Both the position numbers and the translations under genes were made by a program. From contig JAAYUL010000132.1 of assembly GCA_012517675.1 (NCBI GenBank), positions 1-40,339 on the forward strand: 40,339 nt of DNA, read 5' to 3'. The notes beneath the pieces are model-generated. The model saw only the letters and a list, made by a program, of their open reading frames with translations. It was not told where the DNA came from and made no database searches. The stretch comes from Clostridiales bacterium. GTDB lineage: Bacteria; Bacillota; Clostridia; Oscillospirales; Acutalibacteraceae. This document shows positions 7,419 to 14,919 of the stretch, piece by piece (the stretch's first letter is position 1; the number at the start of each line of letters is the position of its first letter).

Positions 7419-7439
7419 ACGGAAAAAAGGTAGTATAAT
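7411..7439 (+). promoter_or_regulatory. SigA promoter for the FHA-SEDS/PBP operon
   Basis: TTTGCT (7411-7416), 17-base spacer, TATAAT (7434-7439), 30 bases before the TTG start. Confidence 0.75.
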
Positions 7440-7469
7440 AGAAGCAAGAAATTGGAAGGAGGAATTCCT

Positions 7470-9149
7470 TTGCAGGCCGTTTTCACCGTGCTACAGGAAT
7501 TTTTATCCGTTATTTTATATGGTATCCGGATCATCATCCCGCTGATCAGCGTGATGATCGTGATTTCCTGCTTTACCTCGCTCCGCCGCGGAAGGCGCAG
7601 GGAAGACCCCGTCATTCTGCTGGAGGACATGGTCGCCCATAGGGCGATTCCGGTCCTGTACTGGGAAAATTCGCTGGGCCGCAGCAAAAGCTGCGACATC
7701 GTGCTGAACGACATGACCGCGAGCCGCAGCCACGCGGTGCTGATGCGGCGGGAAAGCGGATGGTTTGTGACCGACACCGATTCCAAAGCCGGAACATTCG
7801 TAAACGGGAAGAAAATAGGGGAACCCACCCCGGTTTACCCGGGGGACACCATTGCGATGGGGTCATCCGCGCTGATGCTCAAGCCGACCGGAGCGGGCTC
7901 CGCCGAACGGCCCGTCCGGCGGGTCCGGCGGGTGGCCTCTCCCTTCCGGCTGATGTTTTCCGTGACGCTGGTGCAGCTTCTGCTCTGCGTGCTGGCCTGT
8001 TTTTCCGGGAATAAATTCCATGTCGGGCCTTTTGAAGTGTTCGGCGGCCTTTTTGTGCTGGAATGGGCGCTTTACCTCTTTTCCATGAAAGGGCTGGGCC
8101 GCGTCACCTTTGAACTGGAAACCATGGCGTTCCTGCTCAGCGGCATCGGATTGATGCTGATCGGCGCGTCGTCGGTGAAAACCGCCTGGGTGCAGCTGGC
8201 CGCGGCGGCGCTGGGCGTGGTGCTGTTCTGCGTGATGATCTGGTTTTTGAACGATCTGGACCGCGTGATGAAATTCCGCATCCCCATCGGCGCGTTCGCG
8301 GTCCTGCTGTTTGCGGCCAACCTTCTCCTTGCGCATGAGCGCAACGGCGCCAAAAACTGGATCAGCATCGGCGGGATCGGGGTGCAGCCCTCCGAATTCA
8401 TCAAAATCGCGTTTATCTTTGTGGGCGCCTCCACCTTGGACAGGCTCCAGACCGCGAGGAACCTGACCGGGTTCATCGGCTTTTCCGCCCTGTGCATGGG
8501 CGCGCTGTTCCTGATGCGGGATTTCGGGACCGCGTGCATTTTCTTTGTCACCTTCCTCATCATCGCCTTTATGCGTTCGGGCAGCGTGCGCACCATCGCG
8601 CTGGTCTGCGCGGTCGCCGTGTTCGGCGCTTTCCTGATCGTTAAATTCAAGCCCTACGTGGCGCAGCGCTTTTCCGCGTGGCGGCACGTCTGGCAGTATG
8701 TGAACGATTCCGGCGGCTACCAGCAGACGCGGGTCATGAGCTACTCCGCGAGCGGCGGGCTGTTCGGCGTGGGGCCGGGCAACGGGTATGTGGAAAAGGT
8801 CTTTGCCGGCAACAGCGACCTCGTGTTCGGCATGCTGTGCGAAGAGCTTGGCCTTCTGGTGGCGCTGGTGGTTCTGATCGCCATCGCGCTTCTGATGTTT
8901 TACGCGCGTTCCGACGCGACGCGAAGCCGCTCCACGTTTTATTCCATTTCCGCCTGCGCCGCGGCGGGCATGATTTTGTTCCAGTCCTGCCTGAATGTTT
9001 TCGGTGTGACCGACGTGCTGCCCATGACGGGCGTTACGCTGCCGTTCATCAGCGCGGGCGGTTCCAGCATGGTGGCGGTCTGGGGCCTTCTGGCCTTTAT
9101 CAAGGCCAGCGATGAGCGCACTTACGCGGCGAGGAGGCACGGCAGATGA
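7470..9149 (+). CDS. FHA domain fused to a SEDS (FtsW/RodA/SpoVE-type) peptidoglycan polymerase
   Basis: 559 residues. A membrane helix (~10-32) is followed by a cytoplasmic FHA phosphothreonine-binding domain (~65-118) showing LGRSKSCDIVL, SRSHAVL and GTFVNGKKI. The rest is a SEDS core of about ten membrane helices, with AKNWISIGGIGVQPSEFIKI, the RDFGTACIFF loop and the terminal PFISAGGSSMVA motif. SEDS proteins polymerise lipid II together with a class B PBP, here encoded next with a 4-base ATGA overlap. TTG 7470 was chosen because AAGGAGG lies 7 bases upstream; an in-frame TTG at 7452 precedes that site. The FHA domain suggests control by a Ser/Thr kinase, as with FhaB-RodA-PbpA in actinobacteria. 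No kinase is in the window. Confidence 0.93.
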   Translation: MQAVFTVLQEFLSVILYGIRIIIPLISVMIVISCFTSLRRGRRREDPVILLEDMVAHRAIPVLYWENSLGRSKSCDIVLNDMTASRSHAVLMRRESGWFVTDTDSKAGTFVNGKKIGEPTPVYPGDTIAMGSSALMLKPTGAGSAERPVRRVRRVASPFRLMFSVTLVQLLLCVLACFSGNKFHVGPFEVFGGLFVLEWALYLFSMKGLGRVTFELETMAFLLSGIGLMLIGASSVKTAWVQLAAAALGVVLFCVMIWFLNDLDRVMKFRIPIGAFAVLLFAANLLLAHERNGAKNWISIGGIGVQPSEFIKIAFIFVGASTLDRLQTARNLTGFIGFSALCMGALFLMRDFGTACIFFVTFLIIAFMRSGSVRTIALVCAVAVFGAFLIVKFKPYVAQRFSAWRHVWQYVNDSGGYQQTRVMSYSASGGLFGVGPGNGYVEKVFAGNSDLVFGMLCEELGLLVALVVLIAIALLMFYARSDATRSRSTFYSISACAAAGMILFQSCLNVFGVTDVLPMTGVTLPFISAGGSSMVAVWGLLAFIKASDERTYAARRHGR

Positions 9150-10534
9150 AAACGACCGGAACACGCTCCATGATCCTTTATATTCTGGGAATCGGCTTTC
9201 TGTTCGGCCTCGGTGTCTTTCTGTACGGCCTTTTCACCGAGGGCGGCAACTGGGCCATGCAGCCGTTCAATAAGCATCTGAACGGCGGCGGCCAGCTTTC
9301 CGCCGGCGGCGGTGAGATTCTGGACCGCAGCGGGGTGGTGCTGGCAAAAAGCGAAAACGGCGTGCGCGTCTACAACAGCGACGAAACGCTGCGCCGCGCC
9401 ATGCTCGACGCGGTGGGGGACACCAACGGCTACATTTCCACCGGCGTTCAGTATTGTTACCGCGCGCAGCTTTCCGGCTACAATCTCATTACGGGGCTGA
9501 CCACGCCGACGGGCAAAAGCGCCGGGAGCAACATTCAGCTTACGCTGGACAGCTCGCTGTGCAAGCTGGCCCTGCAGGAGCTTGGCAGCCGGAACGGCGC
9601 GGTTGCAATTTACAATTACCAGACCGGCGAAATGCTTTGCATGGTCAGCACGCCGGATTTTGACCCGCAGAATCCGCCGGAGGACCTGAACACCGACAAA
9701 ACCGGGAAGTACGAGGGCGTTTTCCTGAACAAGGTTCTGTCCGCCACCTATACGCCGGGTTCCATTTTCAAGCTGGTCACCGCCGCCGCCGCGATCGAGG
9801 CGATTCCCGACCTGGACAGCCGCACCTGGAACTGCAACGGCAGCATTACCATCAACGGCAATAAAATCACGGACGTTGCAAGCTACGGCAGGCTCGATTT
9901 TAAAAACGCGCTCGCGAAGTCCTCCAACGTCGCGTTCTCGCAGATCGCGATCGAACTCGGCCGCGACAAAATGACCGCGATGGCCAACCAGCTCGGGTTC
10001 AACCGTACCTTTTCACTCGACGGGATCACCACCAGCAAAAGCGTCTATCATGTTACGGGGACGCAGGACAACGAGCTCGGATGGTCCGGCGTCGGCCAGT
10101 ACACCGATTTGACCAACCCCTACCACATGATGCTGCTGATGGGGGCGATTGCAAACGGCGGGACCCCCGTGCAGCCGTATCTCATTCAGAAAATCACGTC
10201 TTCGTTCGGGCTGGTCACGCAGACCGGCTCCGCGAAGACGGGGGAAAAGCTCCTGAGCACACAGACGGCCGCCCGCCTGAAAACCTACATGCGCTACGAC
10301 GTGACAAAGGAATACGGCGACAGCATGTTCCCGGGGCTTGATGTCTGTGCCAAAACAGGGACCGCCGAGGTGGGCGGGGGCAAAAAACCGAACGGCTGGA
10401 TGGTGGGCTTTTCCTCCGACAGCGCCACGCCGCTCGCGTTTGCCGTTGTGGTGGAAAATTCCAGAACGGGAATCGGTTCCGCCGGACAGATCGCTTCCGT
10501 GCTGATGAAGGCGGCGGCGAAAAAAATGCAGTAG
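9146..10534 (+). CDS. Class B penicillin-binding protein (transpeptidase)
   Basis: 462 residues, with one N-terminal membrane anchor (~9-30) and a short extracytoplasmic pedestal beginning EILDRSGVVLA. The transpeptidase domain carries all three catalytic motifs: SxxK (SIFK, ~205), SxN (SSN, ~259) and KTG (AKTGTAEV, ~402). It cross-links peptidoglycan stem peptides outside the membrane and is inhibited by beta-lactams. Its size matches the short PbpA type rather than large PBP2/SpoVD proteins; no PASTA domain is present. The start codon overlaps the stop of the SEDS gene, so the two proteins are probably translationally coupled and act as a polymerase-transpeptidase pair. Confidence 0.95.
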   Translation: MKTTGTRSMILYILGIGFLFGLGVFLYGLFTEGGNWAMQPFNKHLNGGGQLSAGGGEILDRSGVVLAKSENGVRVYNSDETLRRAMLDAVGDTNGYISTGVQYCYRAQLSGYNLITGLTTPTGKSAGSNIQLTLDSSLCKLALQELGSRNGAVAIYNYQTGEMLCMVSTPDFDPQNPPEDLNTDKTGKYEGVFLNKVLSATYTPGSIFKLVTAAAAIEAIPDLDSRTWNCNGSITINGNKITDVASYGRLDFKNALAKSSNVAFSQIAIELGRDKMTAMANQLGFNRTFSLDGITTSKSVYHVTGTQDNELGWSGVGQYTDLTNPYHMMLLMGAIANGGTPVQPYLIQKITSSFGLVTQTGSAKTGEKLLSTQTAARLKTYMRYDVTKEYGDSMFPGLDVCAKTGTAEVGGGKKPNGWMVGFSSDSATPLAFAVVVENSRTGIGSAGQIASVLMKAAAKKMQ

Positions 10535-10587
10535 CACATCCGGCGGCGGCGGCCCGATCAGATCACGGCGTCGTCGGGTGATATAAA

Positions 10588-10628
10588 AATAAAAAAACAG
10601 GAGCGTGAACCGGCCGGTTCACGCTCCT
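10588..10628 (-). terminator. Terminator of the minus-strand ArAE operon
   Basis: A perfect 30-base palindrome at 10599-10628 (AGGAGCGTGAACCGG and its complement). On the minus strand it is followed by GTTTTTTTATTTTT. It probably also stops PBP transcripts in part, but the plus-strand tail (TTGCGTTTGC) is poor. Confidence 0.88.
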
Positions 10629-10643
10629 TGCGTTTGCTGCGTT

Positions 10644-11519
10644 CTATTGTGCGGCTTCCGCCGCCGCTTCCGAAGCCGCGATCTCGGCAAACAGCCGGCA
10701 GGCGCGACCGCAGTGGTACTCATACACGGTCCGGCGCTCTTCGTCCGGCTGCGTCTGCGCGCCGGTGTCCCCCTGGGCCTGAATCAGGACCTGAACCGCT
10801 TTCAGTTCGTCCAGAATCATCCGGTAAGTGGAAACCTTGCAGGAAATTGCGAAAACGTCCTTGTCGTTCCACCGAAGGACTTTGATCTCCGAAATATACA
10901 GGGCGATATTCTTCGTCAGCCTTTCGATTGCGCTTTCCACCGCGTCAATATCGATCAGCCGGTGCTCCCGCGCGTTCAGAAGGGCCTCCTCCAGCCGCTC
11001 GTAAAGCAGGTCGCGGATATTTTTGATCTCCTCCGCGTAGTTGGGCGGCATGACCACCAGATTGACCAGCACGGCGATGGCAATGCCGATGATGCTGTCC
11101 ACCATGCTGGCAAAGGCAAAGCGCCAGGTCACCGCATGCCCGCCGAAGCTGTGCAGAAACATCATGGAGGCGAACAGAAAACAGGAAAGAGTCGCCGCGC
11201 CGGAGAGCCGCAGAAGCTGGCAGATATACAGCGTAGCAATAATTCCCACGCCGCAAAGGCCGGCGTTCGCGGGCGCGATGCTGGCAAACCCGTAGCCGAC
11301 GGCAATGCCGATGATCACGCCGATCACCTTGTTTTTGCCGGAGCGGAAGGAAATATCAATCGATTTTCCCATGGACATGACGGTCGCAACCACGGCGAAA
11401 AAAGGCTGGTCCAGCCGCAGAGCGTAAGACGCCGCCACGCAGACGGTCACGGCGATTCCGGTTTTTACAATCCGGAGGCCCATGCGGTGCCGCTTCAGAA
11501 TATTTGTAGGGCTGTTCAT
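10644..11519 (-). CDS. Aromatic acid exporter family (ArAE/FUSC-type) membrane protein
   Basis: 291 residues. Four to six membrane helices lie in the N-terminal half (IVKTGIAVTVCVAASYALRL, then VIGVIIGIAVGYGFA and SIIGIAIAVLVNLVVMP). A cytoplasmic, mostly helical C-terminal half (~160-291) follows. The RLDQPFFAVVATVMSM segment near residue 36 and the overall layout match the ArAE_1 family (formerly DUF939), predicted exporters of aromatic or other weak acids; no substrate is shown here. It starts 3 bases after the HAD phosphatase gene, whose 3' end contains its ribosome site GAGGTGA, so the two form one operon ending at a strong terminator. Confidence 0.85.
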   Translation of the reverse strand: MNSPTNILKRHRMGLRIVKTGIAVTVCVAASYALRLDQPFFAVVATVMSMGKSIDISFRSGKNKVIGVIIGIAVGYGFASIAPANAGLCGVGIIATLYICQLLRLSGAATLSCFLFASMMFLHSFGGHAVTWRFAFASMVDSIIGIAIAVLVNLVVMPPNYAEEIKNIRDLLYERLEEALLNAREHRLIDIDAVESAIERLTKNIALYISEIKVLRWNDKDVFAISCKVSTYRMILDELKAVQVLIQAQGDTGAQTQPDEERRTVYEYHCGRACRLFAEIAASEAAAEAAQ

Positions 11520-11522
11520 GCT

Positions 11523-12206
11523 TCACCTCTTACCGCAGTCGATTACGCGGATGATATCCTCCGGCTTTTCCGCCAGATAAACCGCATGGTTTTCCTCCAG
11601 CTCCCGCCGCGAGCGAAATCCCCACAGCGCGCCCGCCGTGTCCATGCCGGCGGCGGCGCCGGTCTGCATATCCGTGTTGGTGTCGCCGATGTAAAGACAT
11701 TCGCACGGTTTTACGCCCAGCCTTTTCGCAATCAGGAGCGCTCCTTCCGGCGAAGGCTTGCATGCCACGCCCGGATGCTGGCCGAAACAGAGGTCGAACG
11801 TACCCTTGGGGAACAGAAAATCCACGACCGCGGTTGTGCAGTTGTGCGGTTTATTGGAAAGCACGGCAAGGCGCAGCCCTTTTTTTCGCAGCGCCGCCAC
11901 CGTTTCCTGCATGCCGGGATAGTTGGTCACCAGGTGGGACGGGTCGCTTTCATACAGCTCGTCGTAAATTTTGCGAAGGGCGTTCACGTTTTCCAGCGTG
12001 TCGTTTCCTTTTCCGCCCGCGGCAACCAGCATGCGGTGCATCAGGCGGTCCGCCCCGTTCCCCACAAGATAGCGGTAGTCATCCTGCGAAATGGGCGCGT
12101 ACCCGCACCGCCGGAGCGCTTCGTTGGCAAAGTACACAATGGAGCGGAGCGTGCTGGCCAGGGTGCCGTCCAGGTCAAAAATACAGGCTTTATACAATGA
12201 ATCCAC
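11523..12206 (-). CDS. HAD-superfamily phosphatase, phosphoglycolate phosphatase-like
   Basis: 227 residues. HAD motif I is FDLDGTLAST (nucleophile and acid/base Asp), motif II lies in LAVLSNKP, motif III is the Lys in VACKPSPEG, and motif IV is YIGDTNTDMQTG. The helical cap between motifs I and II is of the C1 type used by phosphoglycolate phosphatases (Gph) and PpaX, so the substrate is probably a small phosphorylated metabolite. GTG 12206 was chosen because AAAGGA lies 7 bases upstream; an in-frame ATG 7 codons earlier has no ribosome site and sits at the predicted transcript start. First gene of an operon with the ArAE protein. Confidence 0.87.
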   Translation of the reverse strand: MDSLYKACIFDLDGTLASTLRSIVYFANEALRRCGYAPISQDDYRYLVGNGADRLMHRMLVAAGGKGNDTLENVNALRKIYDELYESDPSHLVTNYPGMQETVAALRKKGLRLAVLSNKPHNCTTAVVDFLFPKGTFDLCFGQHPGVACKPSPEGALLIAKRLGVKPCECLYIGDTNTDMQTGAAAGMDTAGALWGFRSRRELEENHAVYLAEKPEDIIRVIDCGKR

Positions 12207-12231
12207 CTTGTTTTCCTTTATTTTCATATAT

Positions 12232-12264
12232 AATGATAATAATCATTTTTTCCGGATTTTGCAA
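12232..12264 (-). promoter_or_regulatory. Promoter of HAD-ArAE operon with overlapping palindrome
   Basis: Minus strand TTGCAA (12259-12264), 17-base spacer, TATTAT (12236-12241). The -10 is covered by AATGAT-AATA-ATCATT (12232-12247), an inverted repeat matching 11 of 14 defined positions of the 7-1-7 Fur consensus TGATAATNATTATCA. Repressor identity is inference. Confidence 0.5.
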
Positions 12265-12274
12265 GTGTTTCATT

Positions 12275-12301
12275 TCAAAAACCGCGCCGTATGCGGCGCG
12301 G
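12275..12301 (-). terminator. Terminator downstream of Usp-like gene
   Basis: CCGCGCCG (12282-12289) and CGGCGCGG (12294-12301) form an 8 bp stem with loop TATG. On the minus strand it is followed by TTTTTG. A second, 14 bp GC hairpin (12337-12367) lies between it and the Usp-like stop codon and has no T run. Confidence 0.7.
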
Positions 12302-12380
12302 AAGTTTCATGCCGAAGGTTTGGCGGCCGTGCAACCGGAAGCGCCGGGGCACTGCCCCGGCGCTTCCGACCTTATGTAAG

Positions 12381-12818
12381 TTAATACTGCATTGCGTATT
12401 TTGCTTTCCGATGTTTGCTGTTTACCGGACAGATATTATATACCATTCCGTCTTTTGCCACCATGGCAATCGGAATTTTCGGCAATAGTTTATGAATCAT
12501 CTCAATAAATCCGTTCACCGGTGATTCTGTCATTCCGGTGACAAGATGTGTCGCCCCGATCTGTTTGATAAATCCGACCGCAACCAGAGGCGCGTCGTTG
12601 TTGAAAATCACGGTCATTTCCGCTTTCGCGTCGCGCGCCGTCTGCCGCAGGTACTCCAACTCCTCGCAGCTGGCTTCAGACGCGGAATTTTCCGGCTGCA
12701 CGCTGAGCACCTGAAGGGGCACGCCGCGTTCGTCGGCCAGTTTCCTTCCCGCGCGAATCAGTCTGTCGCAGTCCCGTTGGCCCGTAACGCAAACAAGGAC
12801 TGCTGCTTTGCTCTCCAC
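12381..12818 (-). CDS. Universal stress protein-like (UspA/KdpD-Usp fold) protein
   Basis: 145 residues. The N-terminal AAVLVCVTGQRDCDRLIRAG resembles the Usp-type domain found in KdpD and in clostridial stand-alone Usp proteins. The C-terminal half has HLVTGMTESP and a final strand ending IAMVAKDG. Canonical UspA proteins bind ATP with G-2x-G-9x-G(S/T); that motif is not clearly present, so nucleotide binding is uncertain. GTG 12818 was chosen because GGGAGG lies 7 bases upstream; an in-frame ATG at 12911 would add 31 residues without a ribosome site. Single gene. The AT-rich stretch 12819-13014 upstream contains several -10-like sequences but no promoter I would single out. Confidence 0.75.
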   Translation of the reverse strand: MESKAAVLVCVTGQRDCDRLIRAGRKLADERGVPLQVLSVQPENSASEASCEELEYLRQTARDAKAEMTVIFNNDAPLVAVGFIKQIGATHLVTGMTESPVNGFIEMIHKLLPKIPIAMVAKDGMVYNICPVNSKHRKAKYAMQY

Positions 12819-13014
12819 TTCTCTACCTCCCTCCGTTTTATAAAATACATCCAACACCCAATAGTATATATGAATTTGCTCTGCGTATGGGAACAAAAAT
12901 AATATAAACAATTAACAAATTGTTAAATAAATTTTGTGTTTGTTGTCAAACGACGATTCACAACAATTAATTATAGCAAATAAAACATCATTTTTCAAAC
13001 CAATTTTGTCAAAT

Positions 13015-13049
13015 ATAAAAAAGCCGCGGGACGTATTCGTCCGGCGGCT
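13015..13049 (-). terminator. Terminator of M23 (SpoIIQ-like) gene
   Basis: AGCCGCGGGACG (13022-13033) pairs with CGTCCGGCGGCT (13038-13049), one mismatch, loop TATT. On the minus strand it is followed by TTTTTT. Between it and the stop codon (13050-13142) lies a further foldable segment with TGCCCC/GGGGCA and GTTCTC/GAGAAC pairings. Confidence 0.85.
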
Positions 13050-13142
13050 GATGATAGGTTGCCCCTAACCGGTAAAATCCGGGGGCAGGCTTTGGAAGAT
13101 GTTCTCGTCGCTGCGGCATCCCTCTTCGATGAGAACAGGCGC

Positions 13143-13865
13143 TTATTTCAAAACAGTGAGAGGGTCAATGAATTTTCCGCTTTGCTTCATGGCAAAATGA
13201 AGGTGCGAAACGTCCGCGCTTTCACAGGGGACCACACCGACCGTGCCGATTTGCTGCGACTGCTTTACTTTTTCTCCTTTTTTCACGCCGGTCTGACCAA
13301 GGCCGCAATAGTACGCCTCAATGTCCCCGTGCGTAATGACCACCGTGTTGCCGAAGGCATCGTCCGCGTAAACGTCCTTCACCGTGCCGTCGGCCGAAGC
13401 TTTCACAGGGTCGCCCTGCTTTGCGCTCAGGTCAACGCCGGTGTGAACGCGCCAGTCTTTCAGCGTTTTGGAATAGATCGGATTTTCCCCGCTGAATTTC
13501 ACTGTGACGGTTTTTCCCACGGGATACAGGAAGGTCAGCGCGGGGGCCTGGGTCTGTTTGGCCGGAGCGGAAGAGGAAATTTTTGAAGACGCCCGGGACT
13601 CGGGTCTGGACGACGCGGGAACGGATGAAACGGGCTTTGCGGAAGACTGGGTATCGCCCGCAATGACCCGGATTCCGCTCGCGGTCTGGTTGGTTTGCTG
13701 GGTGCTGCTGGTGGAATCCGTATTCGGCGAGGAATAATTGACCACACTGTCGTAGGTCGTCCATGCGGCAACGCCGATTGCGATCAGGCAGATTCCAAGC
13801 GCGACATAAAATCCCTTTGAGTTATTTTTGTTTGATCTGTTCTTCAGCAGATGTAAATTGTTCAA
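13143..13865 (-). CDS. M23 (LytM) family peptidoglycan peptidase, SpoIIQ-like
   Basis: 240 residues. A short cytoplasmic start is followed by one membrane helix (GFYVALGICLIAIGVAAW, ~17-34), a Ser/Thr/Gln/Pro-rich linker (~45-110) and a LytM domain (~115-240). The zinc motifs HTGVDLSA and HLHFAM are intact, so it may be an active endopeptidase. Membrane anchor, length and single LytM domain match SpoIIQ, the forespore protein that pairs with SpoIIIAH during engulfment; in many Clostridia SpoIIQ keeps its zinc ligands, unlike Bacillus. The role is inference. TTG 13865 was chosen because GGAGG lies 8 bases upstream. An in-frame ATG at 14018 would read through a terminator hairpin and is rejected. 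Confidence 0.85.
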   Translation of the reverse strand: MNNLHLLKNRSNKNNSKGFYVALGICLIAIGVAAWTTYDSVVNYSSPNTDSTSSTQQTNQTASGIRVIAGDTQSSAKPVSSVPASSRPESRASSKISSSAPAKQTQAPALTFLYPVGKTVTVKFSGENPIYSKTLKDWRVHTGVDLSAKQGDPVKASADGTVKDVYADDAFGNTVVITHGDIEAYYCGLGQTGVKKGEKVKQSQQIGTVGVVPCESADVSHLHFAMKQSGKFIDPLTVLK

Positions 13866-13945
13866 TCGTGCCACCTCCAAACCTATTTTGGCCACAAAAC
13901 AGCGGAGATATTCGGTCAAAGAGATTTTGTGACGAATTTTTTGCA

Positions 13946-13979
13946 TGAAAAAGAGCCTGATCCGGTCGATCAGGCTCTT
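13946..13979 (-). terminator. Terminator hairpin upstream of SpoIIQ-like gene
   Basis: AAGAGCCTGATC (13951-13962) pairs perfectly with GATCAGGCTCTT (13968-13979), loop of 5. The minus-strand tail is TTTTTC. It lies 80 bases before the SpoIIQ-like start, so it ends a short upstream transcript or acts as an attenuator. Confidence 0.75.
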
Positions 13980-14054
13980 CTTCTTAGCTTGAGGGGTATA
14001 TTGAGGAGGGTAGAACATGTATCAAGGATGGTGCGGCTCCATCATCTTGATTAC
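13946..14054 (-). ncRNA. Candidate small RNA or attenuated leader upstream of SpoIIQ-like gene
   Basis: On the minus strand a TATAAT (14061-14066) is followed by a hairpin ATCAAG-AT-GATGG / CCATC-CTTGAT (14021-14051). An apparently unpaired C-rich segment (13991-14013, containing ACCCTCCTC and ACCCCTC) comes next, then a strong terminator (13946-13979). The plan matches the small RNA predicted at 4390-4506. There is no good -35, so a sporulation sigma factor or no promoter at all is possible. On the plus strand the same C-rich segment reads as a GGAGGG ribosome site before an ATG at 14017, which is the competing explanation. Confidence 0.4.
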
Positions 14055-14128
14055 GGTTTCATTATATCTGTTTTCCACAAATCAGTTGTTACACAGCTAT
14101 GAATATCTTATGAATTTTTCATTTAGTA

Positions 14129-14168
14129 CAAACATTTGTTTGAACTTTGCAAAGCGGTGTGGTATAAT
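14129..14168 (+). promoter_or_regulatory. lexA promoter with SOS box
   Basis: TTGAAC (14140-14145), 17-base spacer, TATAAT (14163-14168). The perfect inverted repeat CAAAC-ATTT-GTTTG (14129-14142) overlaps the -35 and differs from the Gram-positive LexA box CGAAC-N4-GTTCG by one symmetrical base in each half. This fits autorepression by LexA. Confidence 0.8.
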
Positions 14169-14202
14169 TATTCTGGAAATTCAGATCAGGAGGACATCGA
14201 TC

Positions 14203-14787
14203 ATGTTAACGAAAAGCCAGCAAAAGGTTTACGATTACCTGAGAAGCCGGACTCAGTGCGGCCTTCCGCCGACAGTCCGTGAAATATGCGCGGCAACGGG
14301 ACTGAAGTCCACCTCCAGCGTGCACGCCCACCTCAAAACTTTGGAACGCGAGGGGTACATTTCCCGCGACGCCGGCTTGAACCGGGCCATCCACCTGGCC
14401 GGCGAGCAGAACACCATTCAGGTGCCGATCGTGGGGCGCGTGGCCGCGGGCCAGCCGATTCTCGCCGTGGAAAACGTGGAAGGCTATGTGCCCTTCTGTC
14501 CTTCGCACAACAGGGAGGATGAGTATTTCGCGCTGAACGTGCGCGGGGAAAGCATGAAAAAGGCGGGAATCCTGGACGGGGACATTGTGGTGGCGCTGAA
14601 AACCCCGACCGCGCTCGACGGTGAAATCGTGGTGGCGCTGATTGAGGACGAGGCAACCGTAAAGCGCCTGTACCGAGAAAAGGACCGGGTCCGCCTTCAG
14701 CCTGAAAACGACGACTACGAGCCGATCTATACGCAGAATGTTTCGGTTCTTGGCAAGGTCGTCGCGGTTTTCCGCTATTACCGCTGA
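14203..14787 (+). CDS. lexA: LexA SOS repressor
   Basis: 194 residues. A winged helix-turn-helix DNA-binding domain (~1-65, with PPTVREICAATGLKSTSSVHAHL) is followed by an S24 self-cleavage domain. The Ala-Gly scissile bond lies in GRVAAGQPI (~82-83). The catalytic Ser is in RGESMKKAG (~117) and the Lys in EATVKRL (~154). Under DNA damage RecA filaments trigger self-cleavage and derepress SOS genes; recA lies 19 kb downstream here with a related box. AGGAGG is 9 bases before ATG 14203. An in-frame ATG at 14017 would add 62 residues across the promoter itself and is rejected. A strong terminator follows the gene. Confidence 0.97.
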   Translation: MLTKSQQKVYDYLRSRTQCGLPPTVREICAATGLKSTSSVHAHLKTLEREGYISRDAGLNRAIHLAGEQNTIQVPIVGRVAAGQPILAVENVEGYVPFCPSHNREDEYFALNVRGESMKKAGILDGDIVVALKTPTALDGEIVVALIEDEATVKRLYREKDRVRLQPENDDYEPIYTQNVSVLGKVVAVFRYYR

Positions 14788-14873
14788 GCCTGCGGGCCCT
14801 GCAAAAGCGGCATGCCCTTCGCCCGCCCGGTTTTGTGAATTTCTGCTTTTCCGGCAAAATTTCCGCATACATA

Positions 14874-14919
14874 TGAATACGGTTCCCGTTTTTTCCGGGA
14901 CCCGTGTTCATTTTTTTTT
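14874..14919 (+). terminator. lexA terminator
   Basis: TGAATACGGTTCCCG (14874-14888) pairs with CGGGACCCGTGTTCA (14896-14910) with one mismatch and one G-U pair, followed by nine T residues. Confidence 0.92.

Noticed and set aside
12337-12367. 14 bp GC hairpin as terminator of the Usp-like gene
   Set aside because: No T run on either strand; the hairpin at 12275-12301 with TTTTTG is a better terminator.
12911-12955. Palindrome TTAACAAATTGTTAA upstream of the Usp-like gene as a Rex operator
   Set aside because: Half-sites are in the wrong order for the Rex consensus TTGTTAA-N4-TTAACAA; in AT-rich DNA this may be chance.
13866-14018. 51-residue N-terminal extension of the SpoIIQ-like protein
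   Set aside because: The frame is open but crosses a terminator hairpin, and ATG 14018 has no ribosome site; TTG 13865 has one.
14017-14202. 62-residue N-terminal extension of LexA starting at ATG 14017 with a good ribosome site
   Set aside because: It would span lexA's own promoter and SOS box; LexA proteins start at MLTKSQQ, which has its own AGGAGG site.
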